Assembly: GCA_019637585.1 (NCBI GenBank)
Contig: JAHBVL010000003.1
Span: 277,827-341,826 of the forward strand
Direction of reading: 5' to 3'
Length of the DNA stretch: 64,000 bases
Origin: Thermomicrobiales bacterium
Lineage (GTDB): Bacteria; Chloroflexota; Chloroflexia; Thermomicrobiales; UBA6265
The notes under the pieces were generated by a model. The model was not told the origin of the DNA, searched no databases, and saw only the letters and a list, made by a program, of their open reading frames with translations. Positions 26,282 to 35,136 of this stretch are shown piece by piece. Made by a program: the position numbers and the translations under genes. Every line of letters begins with the position of its first letter. Position 1 is the first letter of the stretch.

Positions 26282-27235
26282 TCAGCGGCCCTCCTCTTCG
26301 TAGTAGACCATTCGTCCCAGGGTTCGAAAGATCAGCAGGGAAATGAGGAGAATGAAGGCAAAGAGAACCCACGACAGCGCAGAGGCATACCCCATCTTGA
26401 AGTCGCGAAATCCTCGGATGTACACGAAGTAACTGAAGAATCGAGTGGAGTGCTGCGGTCCTCCTCCCGTAATGATGAACGCCTGGGTGAAAATCTGGAG
26501 CGCGCCAATGACGCCCAGCACGCAATTGAAAAAGATGACTGGCGACATCATCGGGATTGTCACGACGAAGAGCCGGCGAAGCGCGCTCGCGCCGTCCAGC
26601 GCCGCCGCTTCATGGAGGTGTTCCGGAACGCCTTGCAGCGCGGCGAGGTAGATCACCATCGTGCCGCCAAAGAGCCAGAGCGACATGACGATCATCGCCG
26701 ACATGGCGAATCGGGGTTCCTGAAACCAGAAAATCTTGCCGATCCCGATCTTGCCGAGCAGGTAATTCAGCAATCCGAACTCGGAATTGAAAATGAACTG
26801 CCACAGAAACGAAGCCGCGGCGACCGGAACGACGACCGGGAGATAAAAGGCGGCGCGGAAAAAGGAGATTCCCGGCGTCTTCGTGTTGAGCAACAGCGCC
26901 GCGCTGAACGCCAAAATCTGAAAGAGCGGCACGAGAATCGCGGCATAGGTCAGGGTGGCGCGCACAGAGGCCCAGAACACCCTGTCGTTCCACATCTCGC
27001 GGAAATTGCCGAGCCCGATCCACTTGGGAGGCTGAATGAGATTCCAGGAATGAAAACTGAGCCAGAGCGAATAGAGCATAGGACCGGCGGTCCAGAGGAT
27101 GAATCCCAGGACCGCCGGCAGAATGAAGATGTAGCCGGCGATGGCTTCTTTTTGTCGCAACGTCAATCGGGAGCCCTGAGCTGACACCACCGGTGCATTC
27201 ACGACTGATTGGGCTTTGACTTCAGCACTGGCCAC
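26282..27235 (-). CDS. Carbohydrate ABC transporter permease, MalF type
   Basis: A 317-residue partner permease with six membrane segments (AGYIFILPAVLGFILW, ATLTYAAILVPLFQILAFSAAL, and others). The EAA loop is VPEHLHEAAALDGASALRRLFVVTIPMMSPV near 215. Together with the MalG-type subunit it forms the import channel. No ATPase gene is found in this operon; a candidate shared ATPase lies at 55258-56367. Confidence 0.92.
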   Translation of the reverse strand: MASAEVKAQSVVNAPVVSAQGSRLTLRQKEAIAGYIFILPAVLGFILWTAGPMLYSLWLSFHSWNLIQPPKWIGLGNFREMWNDRVFWASVRATLTYAAILVPLFQILAFSAALLLNTKTPGISFFRAAFYLPVVVPVAAASFLWQFIFNSEFGLLNYLLGKIGIGKIFWFQEPRFAMSAMIVMSLWLFGGTMVIYLAALQGVPEHLHEAAALDGASALRRLFVVTIPMMSPVIFFNCVLGVIGALQIFTQAFIITGGGPQHSTRFFSYFVYIRGFRDFKMGYASALSWVLFAFILLISLLIFRTLGRMVYYEEEGR

Positions 27236-27258
27236 CGACCGCTACTCCAGAACGCGTC

Positions 27259-28653
27259 CTAGATGTCCGCCATCAGCGCCTGTTGTTCCTGCAGGTGTGC
27301 GCTGAGTTCATCCAGCACCCCGGAATCGACAAGTGCTTCCTGAGCCGTCTGCGCGCCGATCCAGACGGGATCGAGAGCGGAAACGATCATTTCGTTCGCC
27401 TCGGCATACCCCGCCGGATAGAAGAGATTGTGACCGTAGTTCGCCACATAGTCGGTGACCAGTTGGTCATAGCCTTCCGGATGGACACCTTCGGTCATCC
27501 ACGAAGCAATGCCTTCAGGCGTCAGCAACGATGTGTGACTCGGCAACCACAGCCCGGCCTGAATCAATCCAAGCTGGTACTCGTCCGACGACAGGTACGC
27601 CAGCAGCCTCCAGGCCTCGTCCGGATGCTCGGTCGTCGAGCTGATGCAATGGCTGTGTGCCAGCAGCACCGTAGCCGGCTCCTGGAAAACGGGAAGCACA
27701 CCACATCCATAGTTGAAATCGAGCTTCGCGATGTCCTGCAGGGACCACGAGCCCTGAACGATGATGGCGACATTGCCGGTCGCGAGCGCTTGCCAATCGG
27801 TTCCCATTTGCGAGAGGACAGCCGGAACGGGCGCGATCTGATCGACATTGGTCAAATCGGCGATCGCCTGGATGGCCTCGATCGACTCGGGCGAGCCGTG
27901 GCCCGCGGTATAGTCGGTGCCCCAGGTGTAGCCCCCATTGGAGTAGATGGCTCCGGCCAGGGCGATATCGAAGGTCGGCCAGCTCACGCCCCACTGTCTG
28001 ACGTTGTCGACGTCGAAGCCATTGTCTCCGGGATGACGACCATCGGCATCAAAAGTCAGTTGGCGGCCGTACTCCTTGAATTCCTCGAATGTCCATGCCT
28101 CGGCCGGATTCGACGAGGGCGGGTCGATACCTGCCTCGGCGAGCAGGTCGGCGTTGTAGTAGATGTGGGGGGCGACCCAGCAGGATCCGATGCCGAACCA
28201 TTTGTCATTGACCGTTGCCCGCTCGAATTCCTGCGGTTGCAGGAAGTAATCGGGGGCGCCAATAACAGGGTCGGCCTGGAGATATTCGGTTACGTCCATC
28301 GCCGCGCCGAGAGCGACAAAGTCGCGAAACGGTGTCGACCAGAAGAGATCCGGCGCGGTGCCGCCCGCGATTGCCGTTTTCAGGGCGACTTGCTGATCTT
28401 CCGCGACGGGGATGTGAATCCAGTCAACGGTGATGTCGGGATTCTGTTCCTGAAACGCAGCGAGTCCATTGTCGACATTCTGCTTCTCGAGCTCGCTCCC
28501 CCAGCCCATCATGCTGATTTCTGTGGAGTCCTGCGCGCTCGCATCGCCCAATTGAATGCCGACTCCTGCCGCGCCGGCTCCAAGTGCGGCGGCTCCTCCC
28601 AGGAATGAGCGTCTCGAATGACGATTCGGGAAACGTGAAGCATGATTGTTCAT
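27259..28653 (-). CDS. Sugar ABC transporter substrate-binding protein
   Basis: A 464-residue extracytoplasmic binding protein of family 1. The N-terminus is a twin-arginine signal (SRRSFLGGAAALGAGAAGVG) ending near an Ala-Gln site. The mature part has EISMMGWGSELEKQNVDNGLAAFQEQNPDITVDW and GTAPDLFWS, typical for the CUT1 class. It is the first gene of the operon behind the LacI-type operator. By context the ligand is probably an arabinose-containing oligosaccharide. Confidence 0.9.
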   Translation of the reverse strand: MNNHASRFPNRHSRRSFLGGAAALGAGAAGVGIQLGDASAQDSTEISMMGWGSELEKQNVDNGLAAFQEQNPDITVDWIHIPVAEDQQVALKTAIAGGTAPDLFWSTPFRDFVALGAAMDVTEYLQADPVIGAPDYFLQPQEFERATVNDKWFGIGSCWVAPHIYYNADLLAEAGIDPPSSNPAEAWTFEEFKEYGRQLTFDADGRHPGDNGFDVDNVRQWGVSWPTFDIALAGAIYSNGGYTWGTDYTAGHGSPESIEAIQAIADLTNVDQIAPVPAVLSQMGTDWQALATGNVAIIVQGSWSLQDIAKLDFNYGCGVLPVFQEPATVLLAHSHCISSTTEHPDEAWRLLAYLSSDEYQLGLIQAGLWLPSHTSLLTPEGIASWMTEGVHPEGYDQLVTDYVANYGHNLFYPAGYAEANEMIVSALDPVWIGAQTAQEALVDSGVLDELSAHLQEQQALMADI

Positions 28654-28824
28654 GATTGTGAGCTCCTTCTGTTCTGACCGGGACGATCGTTGTCCACGCT
28701 CGAAAGGCTGATGCGAGGTTGCTCCGCGGCCCTCCTTTCTGTTTCAGATCGTGAAGCCGGCACTTTCATGCTCCGACACTTCCTGCGAGCCTATACGCGA
28801 CGTGAATCAGCTCTTGATTTGATA

Positions 28825-28871
28825 TCTAATCGATTAGACTCAGGCTAAACCGTACAGCAGTGCTTTGTCAA
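28825..28871 (-). promoter_or_regulatory. Promoter and LacI-type operator of the arabinoside operon
   Basis: On the minus strand, consensus TTGACA (28866-28871), an 18-nt spacer and TAGCCT (28842-28847). Immediately downstream, over the expected transcription start, lies the perfect 14-bp palindrome TCTAATCGATTAGA (28825-28838), with the central CG typical of LacI-family operators. The divergent regulator gene begins 100 bp away, so the same site may also control it. Confidence 0.82.
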
Positions 28872-28937
28872 CGCGTTCGGTCAGGCGTGTTGGAGTCCAA
28901 ACGGGAACACGCCGCACTTATGTCCTCGGGGAATGAG

Positions 28938-29981
28938 ATGGGAGATCGCTCGAAACCGAACAAGCGGGTAACGCTGCAAGATGTCGCACAGCGGGCCGGC
29001 GTCTCGACGGCGGCGGTCTCGTACGTCATCAACGGCGGGCCACGGCCAACCTCGCCTGAGCTGCGGGCGCGCGTGCTGAGTGCGATTGCCGAGCTGGACT
29101 ATCACCCGAACAGCGCTGCACGAGGTCTGCGGGGCCGGCGCACCAACACCATTGCCTTTGTCACCTACGACTTCCTGCCGAATGAGAGCTTTTCTTCTCA
29201 CTACCTGGGGCGTATGCTGACTGCTCTTACCCGCGAGTTGCAGCAGCACGGAAACTATCTGCTGATGTTCCCGCTGGCGACCGGTGACGACCCGACGCCT
29301 CTGCGCAAGATGTTGAAAAGCGAACGGGTCGATGGCATCGTCGCCCGCTTCGTCCAGGACCCACCCCATACGGACGCACTGCTCGAGGTTGTGCAGGAGT
29401 CCGGCACGCCGTGCGTCTGCGTCGAACGCCCTGGGGACGCGCGGTTCGGTTTTCCGGGCATCACCTACGACGACGACGAAGGGGGCGCACTGGCAACGAA
29501 CCATCTGCTCGGTCTGGGTCACCGCCGCATTGCCCATCTCGCCGGAGATATGCGCTACGCGACCGCTCGCCGCCGTATGTCGAGTTACCAACGCACGATT
29601 GTAGCGTCCGGGATTCCATTCGATGCCGACATCTCCGCGGTGGCGAATTGGGACATCCGGCAAGCGCGCGGTGAAACGCACCGCATGCTTTCTTTGCCGG
29701 ACCCACCAACGGCGATCTTCGCGGCAAGCGACGACATGGCCTTTGGCGCCCTGCACGCCGCTCACGATCGCGGCCTGCGCGTCCCCGAAGACCTGGCGGT
29801 GGTCGGATTCGACGACATCCCCCTGGCACACCAGCTGACGCCCCTCCTGACGACCATCAGAGCGCCGCTGGATGAAATGGGCGTGCGGGCCGCCCGGCTT
29901 CTCACAGGTCATACCAAGGCGGACCCTGAAGCACTGGTGGAGACGCGCCCGGTGCAGCTCATCCGTCGCGACAGTGCTTGA
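28938..29981 (+). CDS. LacI-family transcriptional regulator
   Basis: A 347-residue repressor-type protein. The N-terminal helix-turn-helix is VTLQDVAQRAGVSTAAVSYVING with the hinge helix region LDYHPNSAARGLRGRRT. A periplasmic-binding-protein-like effector domain follows (NTIAFVTYDF to the end, with AVVGFDDIPLAHQLTPLLTTI near 305). It is divergent from the sugar importer and presumably represses it until its sugar binds. Other in-frame ATG codons at 28860 and 28920 exist; 28938 (MGDRSKPNKR) has GGGGA upstream. Confidence 0.9.
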   Translation: MGDRSKPNKRVTLQDVAQRAGVSTAAVSYVINGGPRPTSPELRARVLSAIAELDYHPNSAARGLRGRRTNTIAFVTYDFLPNESFSSHYLGRMLTALTRELQQHGNYLLMFPLATGDDPTPLRKMLKSERVDGIVARFVQDPPHTDALLEVVQESGTPCVCVERPGDARFGFPGITYDDDEGGALATNHLLGLGHRRIAHLAGDMRYATARRRMSSYQRTIVASGIPFDADISAVANWDIRQARGETHRMLSLPDPPTAIFAASDDMAFGALHAAHDRGLRVPEDLAVVGFDDIPLAHQLTPLLTTIRAPLDEMGVRAARLLTGHTKADPEALVETRPVQLIRRDSA

Positions 29982-29987
29982 AGGACT

Positions 29988-30017
29988 TGCACGTTCGTCC
30001 CGTTTCAGGGTATACAA
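29988..30017 (+). promoter_or_regulatory. Possible promoter of the argF operon
   Basis: TTGCAC (29988-29993), an 18-nt spacer and TATACA (30012-30017). The -35 matches poorly and the -10 well. It sits right after the LacI gene and upstream of the Arg-rich leader frame and T-box. A small hairpin (CTGCAATC/GATTGCAG, 30024-30044) follows. Confidence 0.4.
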
Positions 30018-30103
30018 ACACTCTGCAATCTCCTGGATTGCAGGCGATTGGTTGCTGCCAAGTAAGGCGCTGCGGCGTCTGAGGGCGGATTCGAGGTGAC
30101 GCG

Positions 30104-30166
30104 ATGAACACAATGCAGTTCGTGGAGCGCCTCTCCCGCTCTCCGCTCAGGCGACCAGCGCGTTAA
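30104..30166 (+). CDS. Possible arginine-rich leader peptide
   Basis: A 20-residue frame, MNTMQFVERLSRSPLRRPAR, preceded by GAGGTG. It contains five arginines read by four different codons (CGC twice, AGG, CGA, CGT). Its stop codon lies in a perfect 7-bp hairpin, GCGCGTT-AAGC-AACGCGC (30158-30175). It lies upstream of an arginine T-box and argF, which suits a leader-peptide sensor. However, Arg is common in chance frames here and no T-run follows the hairpin. Confidence 0.35.
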   Translation: MNTMQFVERLSRSPLRRPAR

Positions 30167-30249
30167 GCAACGCGCCGACGGTCGCGTCCAACGAGAATTT
30201 CACGAACAGTCGACGTTTTCGTTTGTGGCGCCTCAATCGGTGCATTTGC

Positions 30250-30500
30250 CCGCATTGACGGGGACCAGTACGCGTCACGCGTGCCAAAGCGACTCGGGGA
30301 TGGTGAGAGCCCGGGAATGGCATGACAGCGCCGAACGCGCCCTCGAGCGGCGAACCGAAGAAAGACGGCCGGCATCGCTGACCGATCAAGTAGGTTCTGG
30401 TGGGTGGCTCCCACGCAACATTCAGCCGAGAGATGCGCTTCACCTCCTGGAGCGCAAGAAGGGTGGTACCGCGAGGGCCGACGCTCCTCGCCCCTTTGGC
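30250..30500 (+). ncRNA. T-box leader, arginine specifier (CGC), apparently translational
   Basis: Stem I shows AGTA (30267-30270), the terminal-loop segment GGGGATGGTGAGAGCCCGG (30297-30315) and GAACGC (30333-30338), so the specifier reads CGC, arginine. The antiterminator is complete. AAGGG pairs with CCCTT, the bulge is TGGTACC, and GCGAGG pairs with CCTCGC (30459-30496). TGGT fits a tRNA ending ACCA. No terminator T-run follows. Instead CCCCTTTGGC (30491-30500) can pair with GCCAAGGGG (30548-30556), which is the argF ribosome site. Uncharged tRNA-Arg should therefore free translation. Confidence 0.9.
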
Positions 30501-30563
30501 CGGCGATATCGCATCGCAGGCGCCGCGCGTCTCGTCAGTGTCGCGAGCCAAGGGGAACGCACC

Positions 30564-31649
30564 ATGCCGGAACCTGTTTTTCTCAACCAGCCTGCTCCTG
30601 AGCCTGTGGCTCAGAGTTCCCGCGTTCTCCCCGATCTACGCGCTGTCGATCGATCCGAAGAGCTGCAAAGCAAATCACTGGGCGGTTCCACCGCTCCGGC
30701 GCTCCGGACCTTCACCATCAGCACCCGCCTGCGGGGCCGCAGTCTGGTGGAGGATGTCGATATCGCGCCGGACGAGATTCTCGATCTGCTGGACACCGCC
30801 GGACGGCTGAAACGGATGCATCACCGGGGCGAACCACATACCTATCTGCCCGGCAAAACGCTCGGGATGATCTTTCAGCATCCCAGCACCCGAACCCGGG
30901 TCTCCTTTGAGGCTGGTATGGCCCAGCTGGGCGGCACCGCCGTCTATCTCGGCGTCAACGACCTGCAGCTCAAACGAGGCGAAACCGTCGCCGACACCGC
31001 CCAGGTGCTGGGCCGGTATGTCGACGCCATCGTGGCCCGAGTGGTGCGGCACGAGCACATCGTCGAGCTCGCCCAGTTCGCCGGCGTGCCAGTGATCAAT
31101 GGTCTCTCCGATCGCAATCATCCGACCCAGGCGTTGGCCGATCTTCAAACGCTCCAAGAGCGGTTCGGTTCGCTGAAGGGACTCAATCTCGTCTATTTCG
31201 GCGACGGCAACAATGTCGCCGTTTCTCTTCTCCTGGCTGGCGCCGCAACCGGGGTCAATGTCACCGTCGCCTGCCCGGTCGGCTATCAACCACCCGCCGA
31301 CATCGTCACCCAGGCCAACTGGCTGGCGGCAGCAAGCGGCGCCACCGTGACCGTCACCGACGATGCCGAAGCCGCTGCCGAACAGGCGGATGCCATCTAC
31401 ACCGATGTCCACGTCAGCATGGGCCAGGACGACAGCGCTGCGCGCGCCGTCGCGCTCGCTCCCTATAAGGTGACGCGCCGGCTGATGAGCCTGGCCAAAC
31501 CCGAAGCCATCTTCATGCACTGCCTCCCCATGCACCGGGATGAGGAAGTGGAGGCAGCGGTGGTCGATGGTCCGCAATCGGTCGTCTTCGACCAGGCGGA
31601 AAACAGGTTGCACGCCCACAAGGCGTTGCTCCTGCAGATGTTGTGCTAA
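30564..31649 (+). CDS. argF: Ornithine carbamoyltransferase
   Basis: A 361-residue enzyme that makes citrulline from ornithine and carbamoyl phosphate. It shows the carbamoyl-phosphate motif HPSTRTRVSFEAG near 110, LGRYVDAIVAR, the DRNHPTQALADLQT block, and the ornithine-site HCLPMHRDEEV near 315. The N-terminus carries about 50 extra residues ahead of the usual start. The ATG at 30564 has AAGGGGA at 8 nt, and that site is the target of the T-box switch. It leads the LysW operon, which links that operon to arginine. Confidence 0.92.
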   Translation: MPEPVFLNQPAPEPVAQSSRVLPDLRAVDRSEELQSKSLGGSTAPALRTFTISTRLRGRSLVEDVDIAPDEILDLLDTAGRLKRMHHRGEPHTYLPGKTLGMIFQHPSTRTRVSFEAGMAQLGGTAVYLGVNDLQLKRGETVADTAQVLGRYVDAIVARVVRHEHIVELAQFAGVPVINGLSDRNHPTQALADLQTLQERFGSLKGLNLVYFGDGNNVAVSLLLAGAATGVNVTVACPVGYQPPADIVTQANWLAAASGATVTVTDDAEAAAEQADAIYTDVHVSMGQDDSAARAVALAPYKVTRRLMSLAKPEAIFMHCLPMHRDEEVEAAVVDGPQSVVFDQAENRLHAHKALLLQMLC

Positions 31650-31730
31650 ATCGAGCAATCGATTGGAAATGACGGCCGGAGAGAGTGGCTCGCCGGTCGA
31701 GGCAAACGAATGTGGAAAGGTATCAGAACC

Positions 31731-31904
31731 ATGAGTGCAGCAGCAGTTGAATGTCCGGAGTGTGGAGCAGAGCTGGAGACCGGCGGCGTTGAAACCGGCG
31801 AGATCATCGTCTGCGCCGAGTGCGGCGTCGAGCTCGAAGTGCTCAGCACCGATCCGGTCACTGTCGGACCAGCCCCCGAAGAGGGCGAAGACTGGGGCGA
31901 ATAG
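31731..31904 (+). CDS. lysW: LysW amino-group carrier protein
   Basis: A 57-residue carrier. Two zinc-binding CPECG and CAECG pairs form the core, and the C-terminus ends EDWGE, the signature whose final glutamate accepts the amino acid. In the LysW pathway glutamate or 2-aminoadipate is joined to this glutamate and then phosphorylated, reduced and transaminated while attached. The ATG at 31731 is preferred (GGAAAGG upstream); an in-frame ATG at 31710 would add seven residues. Its place right after argF favours an ornithine/arginine role. Confidence 0.95.
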   Translation: MSAAAVECPECGAELETGGVETGEIIVCAECGVELEVLSTDPVTVGPAPEEGEDWGE

Positions 31905-31937
31905 CAACTGGCATCCGGGTCACAACGGGAAACGGGA

Positions 31938-32786
31938 ATGGGAAAAGCCGGCATTCTGTGCGACAGGGTTCGAATCGAAGAAAAGGAAATTCTGGAAGCG
32001 CTCGAGCGCTTCGGAATTCCTTCGGCGACCCTGTCGCCCTCCGCGGTCCCCTTGGAGATCGCCCAATCAGTGGCCGCGACCACAAGCTTCAATGGCTTCG
32101 ATCTCCTCGTCGACCGTTGCCGCGACCGGACATCCGCCGGTCATCTGATGGCGGTCGCCAGCGATCTGGGGATGCCCGTGATCGGTGGCGGCACCGCCTC
32201 CTCCGGCAACAGACTGGATATCGCCCGGGCACTGAACCGGGCCGGGGTACCCCGTCCGGTGACCCTTCTCGCCTCCTCTGAGGAAGCAGGGATGGCGGCG
32301 TTGCAGTCGGTTGGCTATCCGGCCACCCTCTTTTCCCTGTCACCCAGCAAAGCGCCGCAGCCGGTGTTCGATGAGGACATCGCCGAAGCGCTTCTGGAAC
32401 ACCGGCACACCTTGCTGGCTCCGGCGGCGCGGACGATGCTCGTCCAGTCCGGATCACCAGCAAGCACGGAAATCGCCACCGTCGTCGTGATCGGCGGCAA
32501 CGCCGTCGCCACGGCAGCGGCCGGCAGGGAGAACCTGCGGGACGCGGCTGTCCAGCGACTGGCCGAACAGGCTGCCGCTGCGCTGGATGCCTCCCTGATC
32601 GGTGTACAGATCACCGAAATCGGCGGCGCGTTCGTGGTCTGGGATATCGACCCGGTTCCCGACTTCCGGGGCATGGTCGCCACAGGGGAGAGCAGCGTCG
32701 GCGAAGCGATCGCTCAGCTGGCGGCACAACAGCATCGAGATGACGTACGAGAGGAGGTCGCCAGTGGGATCGCCCTCTCTGTCTAG
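31938..32786 (+). CDS. Degenerate LysX-family ATP-grasp protein
   Basis: A 282-residue protein that is colinear with the LysX-type ligases encoded nearby ([48 protein letters not shown], a [17 protein letters not shown] end). Key parts are missing. The KPVxGSWGR nucleotide loop is replaced by [10 protein letters not shown], the KPGRDIR motif by ASTEIATVV, and the middle lid region is about 15 residues shorter. It is therefore probably not an active ligase. It sits between lysW and lysK, overlapping lysK by 23 bases, and its codon use looks normal, which argues against a dead gene. Confidence 0.75.
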   Translation: MGKAGILCDRVRIEEKEILEALERFGIPSATLSPSAVPLEIAQSVAATTSFNGFDLLVDRCRDRTSAGHLMAVASDLGMPVIGGGTASSGNRLDIARALNRAGVPRPVTLLASSEEAGMAALQSVGYPATLFSLSPSKAPQPVFDEDIAEALLEHRHTLLAPAARTMLVQSGSPASTEIATVVVIGGNAVATAAAGRENLRDAAVQRLAEQAAAALDASLIGVQITEIGGAFVVWDIDPVPDFRGMVATGESSVGEAIAQLAAQQHRDDVREEVASGIALSV

Positions 32787-33834
32787 CGACACAACCGCCA
32801 CCGACCAGCAGTCGATCGATCTGCTGCATGGCCTGGTCGGCATCCAGAGTTTGAGTGGCCAGGAGACTCAGGCAGTCGAGTGGCTGACCGCCCAGATGAC
32901 CGCGCTCGGTCTCGACGCGCATATCGATGACGCTGGCAATGCGGTCGGTGTGAAGGGCTCCGGACCGACCTCCATTGTGTTGCTCGGCCACATCGATACC
33001 GTGCCGGGCGATATCCCCGTACGGATCGACGACGGCGTGCTGCACGGCCGGGGCGCGGTCGACGCCAAAGGACCGCTGGCCACCTTTGTCGCCGCAGCGG
33101 CAGCGGCCAGTGGCATCAACGCCACGATCACCGTGGTCGGCGCCGTGGGCGAGGAATCGATTGGTTCGCTTGGCGCCAATCATGTGAAACACTGGCCCGC
33201 TCCCGATCTCTGCATCATCGGCGAACCAAGCGGCTGGGATCAGGTCTGTCTCGGCTATCGGGGCACGATCTCATTCGAGTATCTCCTGCGCCAGGACTCC
33301 CGGCACACCGCTGGACCGGGCGAATCGGTCGCGGAACAGGCAGTCGGATTCTGGAACGGTCTGACTGGCCGGCTGGCGGAGATCGACGGCGACCTGACCG
33401 GTTTCAACGCCATCGGCCCCGGTCTGCGCAGCTTCAACACCGCGGGAGACGGACTGCACGACGAAGCCCATCTCTCGGTGGGACTCCGCCTGCCCCCAGC
33501 CGTCCACTCGGAGGTCATCCTGCCGATCATCGACGAACTGGCCGGGAACGCCACCATCACCCTGCTCGGTGTGCAGGAGGGGTATCAGACCAACAAGCGC
33601 TCCCGCTTGACCCCTCCCTTCCTGCGAGCCATTCGGGCCCAGGGCGGCACACCCCGCTTTACCCGAAAACTCGGCACCTCTGACATGACTGTCGTCGGTC
33701 CCGTCTGGCAATGTCCGATCGTGGCCTACGGTCCGGGCGACTCGTCGCTCGACCACACGCCGGAAGAGCGGATCGTGCTCGACGACTACCTGAAAGCGGT
33801 TCGCATTCTCACCGATGTGTTGAACGACCTATGA
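32764..33834 (+). CDS. lysK: LysW-lysine/ornithine hydrolase (LysK), M20 family
   Basis: A 356-residue zinc peptidase that releases ornithine or lysine from the carrier. It has [11 protein letters not shown] (HxD), the bridging Asp in [16 protein letters not shown], the catalytic pair in [14 protein letters not shown], and [11 protein letters not shown]. The GTG at 32764 is preceded by GAGGAGG at 6 nt. The start lies inside the end of the preceding gene and the stop overlaps the next start as ATGA, so the genes are coupled. Confidence 0.9.
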   Translation: MGSPSLSSDTTATDQQSIDLLHGLVGIQSLSGQETQAVEWLTAQMTALGLDAHIDDAGNAVGVKGSGPTSIVLLGHIDTVPGDIPVRIDDGVLHGRGAVDAKGPLATFVAAAAAASGINATITVVGAVGEESIGSLGANHVKHWPAPDLCIIGEPSGWDQVCLGYRGTISFEYLLRQDSRHTAGPGESVAEQAVGFWNGLTGRLAEIDGDLTGFNAIGPGLRSFNTAGDGLHDEAHLSVGLRLPPAVHSEVILPIIDELAGNATITLLGVQEGYQTNKRSRLTPPFLRAIRAQGGTPRFTRKLGTSDMTVVGPVWQCPIVAYGPGDSSLDHTPEERIVLDDYLKAVRILTDVLNDL

Positions 33835-34763
33835 CTTCGATGAATGGCCACCTTTCCAGAGGACCCCGGGACGGCACATTGCGTCTGGCTGTGCTCGTCT
33901 CCTACCTGCGCATCGAAGAGAAGCTGATTCTCGCCGCCGCCCGGGAACGGGGTGTCGACGTGCGCACGCTCATGGACCGGAAACTGGTGCTCGACATCAC
34001 CGCCGGAGCCTCACACCAACCCGATCTGGACGTCGATGTCGTGCTGGACCGGGGTGTGGCTCATTCGCGAGCCGCCTATACCCTGCGCGCGCTCGAAACC
34101 TGGGGTATCCCCACAATCAATCGCTCGTCGGCAACCGCAATCTGCGACGACAAAGCCTATTGCAGTCTGTCCCTGGCGGCGGCGGGTATTCCCACCCCGC
34201 GAACGCTCCTCGCCTTTTCTGTCGAATCGGGTCTGGAAGCGTGTGAAGCGATCGGTTATCCGGCCGTCCTCAAACCGGTGACTGGTTCCTGGGGCCGGTT
34301 GCTGACCAAAGTCAATGGCCCCGAACAAGCCCGGGTCATCCTCGAGCAGAAGCTCGAAGTTGGGTCGTTTCATCACGGCATCTTCTACGTGCAGGAGTTC
34401 CTGGAGAAACCGGGCCGGGATATCCGCTGTTTCGTCGTCGGCGACCGGGTGCTGGCTGCGTCCTACCGGGCGTCCGACCACTGGATCACCAACACCGCCC
34501 GCGGAGCGACCTCCCATGCCTGCCCGGTGACCCCCCAGATCGAAGAGCTCTCCTTGCGATCGTGCGCCTCTGTCGGCGCACGGATCGCCGGCGTTGACCT
34601 GATCGAGACCTTCGACGGCTACTCCGTCGTCGAAGTCAACACGGGCGGCGAATTCCATGGGCTCCTCTCGACGACCGAGGTGAACATCGCCGCAGAGATC
34701 GTCGAAGAAGCGGCGCGTTTGGGTCGTTCGGCCATGGCCGAACGGATGCATGCGGGGGACTGA
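33831..34763 (+). CDS. LysX/ArgX-family ATP-grasp ligase, paralogue 1
   Basis: A 310-residue ATP-grasp enzyme expected to attach an amino acid to the C-terminal glutamate of LysW. The catalytic features are intact: [11 protein letters not shown] near 150, [21 protein letters not shown] near 190, WITNTARG, and metal ligands in [17 protein letters not shown]. The substrate-side motif is [15 protein letters not shown], unlike the TMEFRN of the second paralogue. In an operon with argF and an arginine T-box, glutamate is the likeliest substrate (an ArgX role), but this is inference. Confidence 0.82.
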   Translation: MTSMNGHLSRGPRDGTLRLAVLVSYLRIEEKLILAAARERGVDVRTLMDRKLVLDITAGASHQPDLDVDVVLDRGVAHSRAAYTLRALETWGIPTINRSSATAICDDKAYCSLSLAAAGIPTPRTLLAFSVESGLEACEAIGYPAVLKPVTGSWGRLLTKVNGPEQARVILEQKLEVGSFHHGIFYVQEFLEKPGRDIRCFVVGDRVLAASYRASDHWITNTARGATSHACPVTPQIEELSLRSCASVGARIAGVDLIETFDGYSVVEVNTGGEFHGLLSTTEVNIAAEIVEEAARLGRSAMAERMHAGD

Positions 34764-34772
34764 CGACAATCG

Positions 34773-34802
34773 TTGACAGAACCTCCGATCGATTCGTAAT
34801 CT
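34773..34802 (+). promoter_or_regulatory. Promoter of the second T-box operon
   Basis: Consensus TTGACA (34773-34778), an 18-nt spacer and TAATCT (34797-34802) lie just after the stop of ATP-grasp paralogue 1. This gives the lysX-lysY half its own transcript, starting near 34809. Confidence 0.85.
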
Positions 34803-34814
34803 GATACCGAAAGG

Positions 34815-35080
34815 CTTTGACGGGGACAGCGCCCGCGGGAATGGAGCCTCAGCGAGCGGAACACACTGGTGCGAGTTCCGCGGCAATCCACCCGACAGGT
34901 GAAGACCCCCGAGCCGCCGGAAGAACGGTCGCCTTCTGCGACTCACTAGAACCGGCCGGGCACTCCCGTTAGCGAGACCGGGGCGAGTATTTCGCCCCAC
35001 GAGGCCGGATGGCGCAAGCGTCCGGCGCACAAAGGTGGCACCACGGAGCGAGGCCCTCCGTCCTTTGGACGTTGGGCTTC
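34815..35080 (+). ncRNA. T-box leader, specifier GAC or AGA, probably transcriptional
   Basis: Stem I has CGGGG/CCCCG closing pairs, an AGCGAGCGGAAC...GTTCCGC distal arm (34851-34880) and the specifier region GAAGAC (34901-34906). The antiterminator is complete. AAAGG pairs with CCTTT, the bulge is TGGCACC, and ACGGAG pairs with CTCCGT (35031-35066). TGGC fits a tRNA ending GCCA. The competing hairpin GCCC-CGTCC/GGACG-GGGC (35053-35078) is followed by TTCTTGCGTTTTA, a weak terminator. Read after GAA, the codon is GAC (Asp); one base earlier it is AGA (Arg). A discriminator G suits either. Confidence 0.85.
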
Positions 35081-35136
35081 TTGCGTTTTAGAGGGCAGCG
35101 GCCAAAGACCGCTGATCGCCGCCGGAGACATACATC

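Noticed and set aside
34901-34906. Lysine (AAG) as the specifier of the second T-box
   Set aside because: AAG can be read one register off, and lysine would suit the pathway. But the antiterminator bulge TGGC calls for a tRNA with discriminator G, while tRNA-Lys normally has A. GAC or AGA fits better.
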